A stretch of 64,000 bases of DNA from NCBI GenBank assembly GCA_044352985.1, contig JBILCU010000005.1, forward strand, positions 62,001 to 126,000, written 5' to 3'. The notes beneath the pieces were generated by a model that worked only from the letters and a program-made list of their open reading frames with translations, had not been told where the DNA came from and ran no database searches. The translations under genes were made by a program, and so were the position numbers. Source of the DNA: JADJDM01 sp044352985. Its GTDB lineage: Bacteria > Bacteroidota > Bacteroidia > B-17B0 > Aurantibacillaceae. This document shows, piece by piece, positions 58,544 through 64,000 of this stretch. Position 1 is the stretch's first letter, and every line of letters begins with the position of its first letter.

Positions 58544-58825
58544 ATGAATTCGGTAAAAGGCAACATATTACAACGTTTTTTCTCTAAAAAAGAAATTGGT
58601 GGAGATATCAGCATCAATGATTTAAAAGATAAAGAGTTTTCTGGTCAACAGCTGAGTTCAGACGAAAAATCTGCGCTAAAAAACTACGATAACTACCGAA
58701 TTAATTTACTAAACGCTCAGGAAAACGAAGAAGCTTTTCATCAAACTTATCGCCAATTACAAGTTATTGCAAACTTAGGCGATTGGAAAGAGTTCTTAAA
58801 GGAAGAGTATAACTCCAAAAATTAA
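58544..58825 (+). CDS. Small uncharacterised protein, 93 aa
   Basis: The protein is short and charged (FFSKKEIGGDISINDLKDKE, then SSDEKSALKNYDNYRINLLN) with no signal peptide or membrane segment. The final part QTYRQLQVIANLGDWKEFLK is helical and may form a dimer. No family recognised. It lies 118 nt after the adaptor gene. A weak GCTAATT/AATTAGC hairpin (58831-58855) overlaps the ends of this and the convergent gene. Confidence 0.65.
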   Translation: MNSVKGNILQRFFSKKEIGGDISINDLKDKEFSGQQLSSDEKSALKNYDNYRINLLNAQENEEAFHQTYRQLQVIANLGDWKEFLKEEYNSKN

Positions 58826-58850
58826 AAAAAGCTAATTAATTTATTTAAAA

Positions 58851-60083
58851 TTAGCACCCTTTCATTTCCAATAAATTCATAATCCAGCTATTACCTGTTT
58901 GTTGGGCAAAGTTTCTTAAATTTTTATCAATTATACTTTTAATCGGTTGTTTGGCATATAAATAGGCGGTTGCTGATTCAACTGCAATTCGGGTATTTGT
59001 TTCGTTTATTGGGTTACCTTTTATTTTTTGAAGAGGATGCAATTTATTAGGCTTATCAATAATGATGTGGCTTGTTAATTGATTTATTAATTCTGCAACA
59101 TCTGTTACTTTACCTACAGTTTGAAAATAATATTGTGTAATTTTTTCTTTGAATTCAGAGTTATGCAATGCAAACGTAAATCGATTTGTAAATGCCAAAG
59201 CTTTTATAACTCTTGAGATAAACCACTTTTGTTCATCAATTGTATAATAAGATATTACCGATAACATTTCTTGAACAATACCTGAAGTATGGGATAGTGG
59301 TTTGTTTTGTTGCCCTGAAATCAAAATTTTCAATTCAAACAATCTGGATAGTTGATGAAAATGAAGTTGGGTTAAATCAAACGAAAAATTTTGAATAAAA
59401 TCTAATTCAAATTTATCGCATAGTTTATTTTGATAGATTTTTTTTGCGTTTTGAAAACAAGATTTAAAAAGCAAACTTTTTTCATCTTTTTTGTGTTTTA
59501 TGTAATGATTGGAAAGGGCATCTGAATAATAATTTCCGAGATCATCCTCATCTACAAAACTCTCATAAAACAAATCTCGTCCATTTTCAATTTCAACAAG
59601 TGCTTTTAATAATCCATCTTTTTTAGCATGATTTCTAACCGCTTTTCCTAAGAAAGCTGTAACTTCATTTTTTTCCAATGAATTTTTGTAATCGTATTCC
59701 TCTAGAATCAGCTGAACATTTTTGTAATCACAATTATGTATGGCCAATTCAAGAGCGATAAAAGAAAACTCTCCGGTTAAAAAACAATTTGGACTTGATA
59801 ATAATTGAACGTTTAAAGCGTCAATTTTTGCGCTAAAAACAGCAAAACTTTCATGCCCTAAAAACTCCGCCAACATATTCATAGTTGACACATAAGGCTT
59901 GTGTCCTCTTTTTAATAAGCCATAAAAACGGGCCAAGGTATGCGGCGAAACAATAATTTTTTCCTTTTCAAGTAGTTCTGAAAAAATACGGCAATCATAA
60001 AATCGAAGAATTTTAAATCCAATTTTACCTTCCAGTTTTTCTTTCAACTGTTCTATGTAGTAAATCTCTTTACTCGGAATCAT
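58851..60083 (-). CDS. Uncharacterised 410-aa protein with an N-terminal HTH-like segment
   Basis: The N-terminal about 95 residues contain the helix-rich PHTLARFYGLLKRGHKPYVS and TMNMLAEFLGHESFAVFSAK, like an XRE-type or tetratrico-helical DNA-binding start. The rest is an alpha-helical solenoid-like repeat without clear motifs. I prefer ATG 60083 (MIPSKEIYYIEQLKEK) to the longer frame. A signalling or regulatory role in the cytoplasm is plausible but not shown. Transcribed divergently from the nuclease-like gene. Confidence 0.7.
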   Translation of the reverse strand: MIPSKEIYYIEQLKEKLEGKIGFKILRFYDCRIFSELLEKEKIIVSPHTLARFYGLLKRGHKPYVSTMNMLAEFLGHESFAVFSAKIDALNVQLLSSPNCFLTGEFSFIALELAIHNCDYKNVQLILEEYDYKNSLEKNEVTAFLGKAVRNHAKKDGLLKALVEIENGRDLFYESFVDEDDLGNYYSDALSNHYIKHKKDEKSLLFKSCFQNAKKIYQNKLCDKFELDFIQNFSFDLTQLHFHQLSRLFELKILISGQQNKPLSHTSGIVQEMLSVISYYTIDEQKWFISRVIKALAFTNRFTFALHNSEFKEKITQYYFQTVGKVTDVAELINQLTSHIIIDKPNKLHPLQKIKGNPINETNTRIAVESATAYLYAKQPIKSIIDKNLRNFAQQTGNSWIMNLLEMKGC

Positions 60084-60195
60084 GTACAAATTAACTTGAT
60101 TTAAAATTAAGAGAAAATCAGAAACCATAAGATGCAACAAGATGCAATTGGATTAACTATTCATTAAAAATAAATTTGTGTACGTGATTTTGGAA

Positions 60196-60624
60196 ATGAA
60201 AAAAAATGAAGATAAATATTTTATAAATCTTGTTGGCGAATATGCTGTATGTTCTGAACTTGCAAAACGAAAAATACAAGCAAATTTAACATTAGGCAAT
60301 AAAAAAGCTGTTGACATAATTGTTTTAAGGGATGATAACAAAGCCGTAACGATTGAAGTTAAAACAACTAAAAAAAATAAAATTGTAACTGGATTTTTTC
60401 AAAAATATAATTCGCCAGAATCGCCACATCCTCAAATTTGGGTATTAGTCTGTATTGATGAAAAAAATAAAACGCGCTTTTTTATTTTAACCCATCAGGA
60501 ACTGGCCTCCATTCAAATGAAAGTAAATAAAATGAGTAATTGGGAATATGTAAATGGAGTTGATAATATACCAATTCAACAAATTACAGAATATGAAAAT
60601 AAATGGGGAAAGATTTTAAACTAA
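60196..60624 (+). CDS. Small PD-(D/E)xK nuclease-like protein
   Basis: A 142-residue protein with a compact nuclease-fold pattern: VGEYAVCSELAKRKIQANL (helix with an acidic residue), KKAVDIIVL, and IEVKTTKK. This gives the E...VD...E-x-K layout of PD-(D/E)xK enzymes, followed by a basic stretch and an alpha/beta end. It may be a homing or repair-related endonuclease, but nothing else in the neighbourhood points to a target. ATG 60196 is preferred to the GTG at 60178. Confidence 0.7.
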   Translation: MKKNEDKYFINLVGEYAVCSELAKRKIQANLTLGNKKAVDIIVLRDDNKAVTIEVKTTKKNKIVTGFFQKYNSPESPHPQIWVLVCIDEKNKTRFFILTHQELASIQMKVNKMSNWEYVNGVDNIPIQQITEYENKWGKILN

Positions 60625-60763
60625 TGTGATTTATTAAAAATTACAAATAATCATAAACAATATTAACAGATTATCATTTGTATAAAGGAGTCCAGAAACC
60701 TTAAAAAAAACGGGGCGTATTCCGAAAAGCCAAATCAGTAGGAAACAATTTAAATTTAAAAAA

Positions 60764-61636
60764 ATGAAAAAATTAAAATCAATTTTTGGAGTAATACTGA
60801 TTACTCAATTATTAACTAGTTGTGGAGATTCTACCACTGTTGATTCAGTTCCAAAAACAAAAGAAGTAGCTGGCGACTTTGTTAAAAACATTGAAGTTTC
60901 CTCCGATAAAATAACTTTAAACATGAAAAAGGAATATGGCAGTGATCGATTGGTTGCAAATATAGAATTCAAAGGCATTTCATCTTGTCCTGGATGCACT
61001 TATGATTATGTTAACCTTACATTACTAGATGAAAAAAACATGTCTTTAGGAGTAATAAAATTCAATAGATCTGAAGGAGATCAAATCGACAAATTTGATA
61101 AGTTAATTCAAAATGGCTCCGGCAAAACTACTTTTATGTTTACTGGCGGAACGATTACCAACCAAATGGATAAAGAAGCAATGAAAAAAATAATTGAAAG
61201 CTGTAAATCTTTTTCAATAGAGGCCAAGGCTTTAAAAATTCCAACAGCTGGCGAACTTCTTATTGGAAAAGAAAAATTAGGTGGAATGATTGTTTCGGCT
61301 GATGAAACAGGTGAACACGGACTTGTAATTTCAATGGAAGATCTTAGCACTGAAGCTGATTGGTTGACCGCAAAGAAAATATGTAATTCTTATTCTGCAG
61401 GTAATAATAGTGGATGGAGGCTTCCAACAAAAAGTGAAATGGAATTAATTTATACAAATTTTTCAGGAGGTAAATTTGGGCATAAATTAGAGTCTACTTA
61501 TTATTGGACTGGGACTATATATAATCAAAATTTCGGCACTACATGGCCGTATTCCTTTGATTATAGTAGAGGAGAGTCTGACCATAATAAAGGGATGGTA
61601 AATAAATATCACGTTAGAGCTGTTCTCGAATTTTAA
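60764..61636 (+). CDS. Lipoprotein with a C-terminal DUF1566-like domain
   Basis: The signal sequence (FGVILITQLLTSCGD) has a lipobox Cys near residue 21. A middle region (to about residue 155) is of unknown family, with a CPGCTYDYVNL stretch. The C-terminal 120 residues fit the DUF1566/Lcl pattern: GGMIVSADETGEHGLVIS, TAKKICNSYSAG, SGWRLPTKSEMELIY, YYWTGTIY, ending in HVRAVLEF. Such domains occur in cell-surface proteins and pathogen adhesins. A surface role in binding is likely; the partner is unknown. Confidence 0.82.
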   Translation: MKKLKSIFGVILITQLLTSCGDSTTVDSVPKTKEVAGDFVKNIEVSSDKITLNMKKEYGSDRLVANIEFKGISSCPGCTYDYVNLTLLDEKNMSLGVIKFNRSEGDQIDKFDKLIQNGSGKTTFMFTGGTITNQMDKEAMKKIIESCKSFSIEAKALKIPTAGELLIGKEKLGGMIVSADETGEHGLVISMEDLSTEADWLTAKKICNSYSAGNNSGWRLPTKSEMELIYTNFSGGKFGHKLESTYYWTGTIYNQNFGTTWPYSFDYSRGESDHNKGMVNKYHVRAVLEF

Positions 61637-61722
61637 CAATTTATTTGAAAAAGTATAACCTAACAAAAAATTAATTAAGAATATAAATCGCAAATAAAAA
61701 TGCTGGGCTAGGGATTAGATGT

Positions 61723-61995
61723 TTGAGAAATAATTTTGTTGGTTTAACTGAAATTTCTATCCAATCTAATTTTTCCATCTACCCCAACCCAGCAAATAGC
61801 ACAATAAATATAAAAACAGATACAAAACTAATTGGCGAAAACTATATTATTTATGATAATCTAGGAAAATCTGTATTATCGGGTAAAATAACTACTGAAA
61901 ATACAAGTATTGAAATACGTAATTTATCCGCAGGCATTTATTTCTTCAGCATCGGAGAAAACATAAAACAAACGTTTAAAGTGGTTAAAGAATAA
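61723..61995 (+). pseudogene. Orphan T9SS type A sorting domain (remnant)
   Basis: The 90-residue frame is almost exactly one T9SS C-terminal sorting domain (FSIYPNPANSTINIKTD, then IIYDNLGKSVLSGKIT, IRNLSAGIYFFSI). It has no signal peptide and starts only at a TTG. Such domains are normally the last part of a large secreted protein, so this is probably the surviving 3' end of a lost gene. A terminator follows (62045-62076). Confidence 0.65.
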
Positions 61996-62044
61996 ATATT
62001 AACACATATCATTTTAATAATTTAGAATCTTATTAAACCCTTCA

Positions 62045-62076
62045 AAAACCTCAACTTAAAATTCAGTTGAGGTTTT
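62045..62076 (+). terminator. Terminator after the T9SS remnant
   Basis: Perfect 12-bp stem AAAACCTCAACT with AGTTGAGGTTTT around an 8-nt loop, followed by GTTGTTTT. It lies 49 nt after the stop of the sorting-domain remnant and upstream of the transporter gene. Confidence 0.8.
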
Positions 62077-62136
62077 GTTGTTTTAAATTATACATTAAAA
62101 TTTCTTTTTCCATGTAGTTCAACTAATTTTGACTTT

Positions 62137-63681
62137 GTGCTGATATTCATTTCATATGTAATACTAATAATTACCATTACCATTCTTCAAAAAAAAGATT
62201 GGCTTCACCCCGTTTTTAAATCTAGTAAAAAAGTATCGTGGTTTATATCCGGCTTGTCGTTATACATGCTATATCTTTCGGTCGAACAAGGCCAATTCCT
62301 AACCGGTTTAATAGCGCAATATGGCATGAAAGGAATATGGTTGGTGTGGGGAAGTTGGATAGGAACATTTGTGGTACCTATTGTGTTTGCGCCCCTCTGG
62401 CAAAAAATGGATTTTATAACTGATAATCAATTTTTACTTTTCCGTTTCCCGGGTAAAAGCGGGCGTATTTTACATTTGTTTCGCGCTATTTATGTTGGTG
62501 GCTTGGTGGTGGCTTTATCACTATGTTTTCATGTGATCGGTTTTGCGCGAGTTCTTCAGATTTATTTTGATATCGATACAGCTTCAGCAGTAATGATTAC
62601 AGGAAGTATTTTATGTTTGTTTTCATTAAAAAACATTTTTGATTTAAAATTGAAAACAGATGCACTGCATGCTGCTATTTATTTTATTAGTTTTTTAATT
62701 ATTCTTCTTGCGCTTTGGAATAAAGGAAATGGCTTTACAGCTGTTTTTACTTACTTTGAAAACAATCCTGATAAACGAGCTTTATTTCCCGAAAGTAACG
62801 ATACAAGCGCTTGGTTTTCTTTAATTGTTTTTATGGGCATTCAGTGGTGGAGCTGTTATTTGTTTGATGGCGGAGGCCCGGAAATGGCCCGTTTTACCTC
62901 CGTTAAAAACAAAAAAAGCGCAGTATTAACCGGGATATTACCCAATTTAGTTTCATTTGTATTAGGCTTTTTAGTGCTTGGGCATGTTATATTGATTTTA
63001 GGTTTACCAAACACTGCTTTAAATCACGAAATACAATATGTAAACACTGTTTTTTCAATAATTCCAGCTTCATTGAAGCCGCTCGTGTTATTAGGTTTTT
63101 TCGTAATGTATATAAGTACTTCAGAGTCTTTATTAAACTGGGGCGCATCTTTTTTAACAATGGATGCATACAAAGGATACATTAACCCAAAAGCAACTGA
63201 TAGCATCATCCGAATAGTATCATTTGGAAGCATGTTCGCTTTGAGTTTATTGGCTATGTTTTTCGCAATCAAAATTGATAGTTTACAAAGCTTAGTAAAA
63301 ATTACTTTTTCAATTGCTGCAGGCGTTGCTCCGGTTTATATTCTTCGTTGGATTTGGTTTAGAATTAATGCCTGGTCGCAACTGAGCGCCATGTTAAGTT
63401 CAGCAATCTTCACTTTATTGTATCCAAACATTCATCCTTTTTTACCAATCAATCAATTTCCAATGGAAGAAGCGCGCGTGCTAGTGGTTACCATTTTCAC
63501 AACAATCGTATGGATATCAATTACTTTTATCACTATCAATCAAAGCCAAGAAGTTCGTTTAAAAATGATGCCTATTTTAGAAAGTAGAAAACTCTTTATC
63601 AAAAGATTTATTATAGCTTTACTTATAGGGGTTTTGGTGATGGTTTTTTTAGCGTTTAGTTGGAATTGGATATTAAGTTAG
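62137..63681 (+). CDS. Sodium:solute symporter (SSS) family transporter
   Basis: The 514-residue membrane protein has about twelve hydrophobic segments. Family features include the early GLSLYMLYLSVEQGQFLTGL and the IVFMGIQWWSCYLFDGGGPE loop, as in some Bacteroidota SSS transporters. The start is probably GTG 62137, giving a short cytosolic N-terminus (LIFISYVILIITITI). The substrate (sugar, amino acid or carboxylate) cannot be assigned from sequence. No regulatory neighbour is obvious. Confidence 0.85.
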   Translation: MLIFISYVILIITITILQKKDWLHPVFKSSKKVSWFISGLSLYMLYLSVEQGQFLTGLIAQYGMKGIWLVWGSWIGTFVVPIVFAPLWQKMDFITDNQFLLFRFPGKSGRILHLFRAIYVGGLVVALSLCFHVIGFARVLQIYFDIDTASAVMITGSILCLFSLKNIFDLKLKTDALHAAIYFISFLIILLALWNKGNGFTAVFTYFENNPDKRALFPESNDTSAWFSLIVFMGIQWWSCYLFDGGGPEMARFTSVKNKKSAVLTGILPNLVSFVLGFLVLGHVILILGLPNTALNHEIQYVNTVFSIIPASLKPLVLLGFFVMYISTSESLLNWGASFLTMDAYKGYINPKATDSIIRIVSFGSMFALSLLAMFFAIKIDSLQSLVKITFSIAAGVAPVYILRWIWFRINAWSQLSAMLSSAIFTLLYPNIHPFLPINQFPMEEARVLVVTIFTTIVWISITFITINQSQEVRLKMMPILESRKLFIKRFIIALLIGVLVMVFLAFSWNWILS

Positions 63682-63732
63682 AGAACTGTAATTAAATTAG
63701 ACATGCGCATTTTAATTAATGTTTAAATTATA

Positions 63733-63810
63733 AGAGCCTGTTTAAAATTCAACGAATTCGCAACCAAAAAAAGCATAACAAAGAGATTAGATGAATTTTA
63801 AACAGGCTCT
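63733..63810. repeat. Element with perfect 19-bp terminal inverted repeats (MITE-like)
   Basis: The left end AGAGCCTGTTTAAAATTCA (63733-63751) and right end TGAATTTTAAACAGGCTCT (63792-63810) are perfectly complementary around 40 nt. The AGAGCCTGTTT ends look like IS termini, and the 78-bp size fits a miniature non-autonomous copy. It also sits between convergent genes and might serve as a terminator. Confidence 0.6.
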
Positions 63811-63868
63811 AAAACAAAATAATTTTTCAATCAACAAAGCTATTTCAATAAGAAAGGATTAACCTATT

Positions 63869-64000
63869 TTATCTTATAAACTGAACAATCTTTCTCAACG
63901 GCTTAAAAGCAAAAGTGTGAAAAGAAGGTTTTAGTTGGTTCAGTAGCCAAGCTTGTTTATCTTCTCGGTTTGCTTTTATTCTGTTTTTCCAGGTAACATT
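63869..64000 (-). CDS. C-terminus of a minus-strand protein (cut by the window end)
   Basis: The minus strand is open from base 64000 to a TAA at 63869-63871 and encodes 43 residues, including NRIKANREDKQAWLLNQLK and a basic end KPLRKIVQFIR. The codons look coding. The protein family cannot be recognised from this short end. It is convergent with the SSS transporter. Confidence 0.55.
   Translation of the reverse strand, partial: NVTWKNRIKANREDKQAWLLNQLKPSFHTFAFKPLRKIVQFIR

Overview
The window is a chromosomal segment of a Bacteroidota bacterium. The evidence is the TAnnTTTG-type -7 promoter boxes (including a matched pair in front of the rRNA operon), type IX secretion (T9SS) C-terminal sorting domains, Bacteroidota-style OmpA, YceI, DUF3127 and DUF4190 proteins, low G+C, and a 16S-Ile-Ala-23S-5S operon. 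I cannot fix the order or genus from the sequence alone.

Bases 1-22149 look like an accessory island lying against the 3' end of mnmE, with a tyrosine integrase (20840-21949, minus) as the gene next to mnmE. From the left it holds the tail of an HNH-type protein, then a type I restriction-modification locus (hsdM, hsdS, hsdR) that also contains mcrBC and a three-gene hipBST toxin-antitoxin module. A decayed copy of the hsdR 5' end lies upstream of hipBST, so the module seems to have entered an older mcrC-hsdR junction. The hipBST promoter region carries three AGTGC-N8-GCACT-type inverted repeats exactly 61 bp apart.

Bases 11555-18993 hold the most unusual block. A WYL-domain regulator (16411-17424, minus) lies among a TPR lipoprotein, a 200-aa unknown protein, an AAA/ABC-type ATPase, two paralogous small proteins, a DUF3127 protein and a 56-aa ORF. 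Four promoters in the block carry the same 19-bp inverted repeat (consensus TGTGCA-N7-TGCACA, one copy degenerate), each exactly 13 nt before the TTTG of a -7 box. One of them lies in the divergent gap at the WYL gene. This looks like a small, locally controlled regulon, possibly a phage-defence or element-maintenance system; its function is not known to me. A cluster typical of integrated elements (excisionase-like HTH, zinc-finger protein, small membrane protein, unknown 245-aa protein, integrase) closes the island.

Bases 22150-39374 are mostly core genes on the minus strand: mnmE, a lipoprotein, a T9SS serine hydrolase, a thiolase, dnaG, a small membrane protein, an OmpA-family protein, a secreted-type protein and hutU. 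On the plus strand are a Ser/Asn-repeat protein with a SPOR-like end and a GNAT acetyltransferase. Bases 39511-45086 are an rRNA operon (minus), with a terminator and two tandem promoters.

Bases 45131-64000 hold purT, small membrane proteins, mdh and gyrB (minus), followed by an FAD oxidoreductase, kdsA, yceI, a MarR regulator, a VWA protein (minus), a TolC/HlyD efflux pair, several lineage-specific proteins, a DUF1566-like lipoprotein, an orphan T9SS sorting domain and an SSS-type transporter. A 78-bp element with perfect 19-bp inverted ends and the C-terminus of a minus-strand gene close the window.
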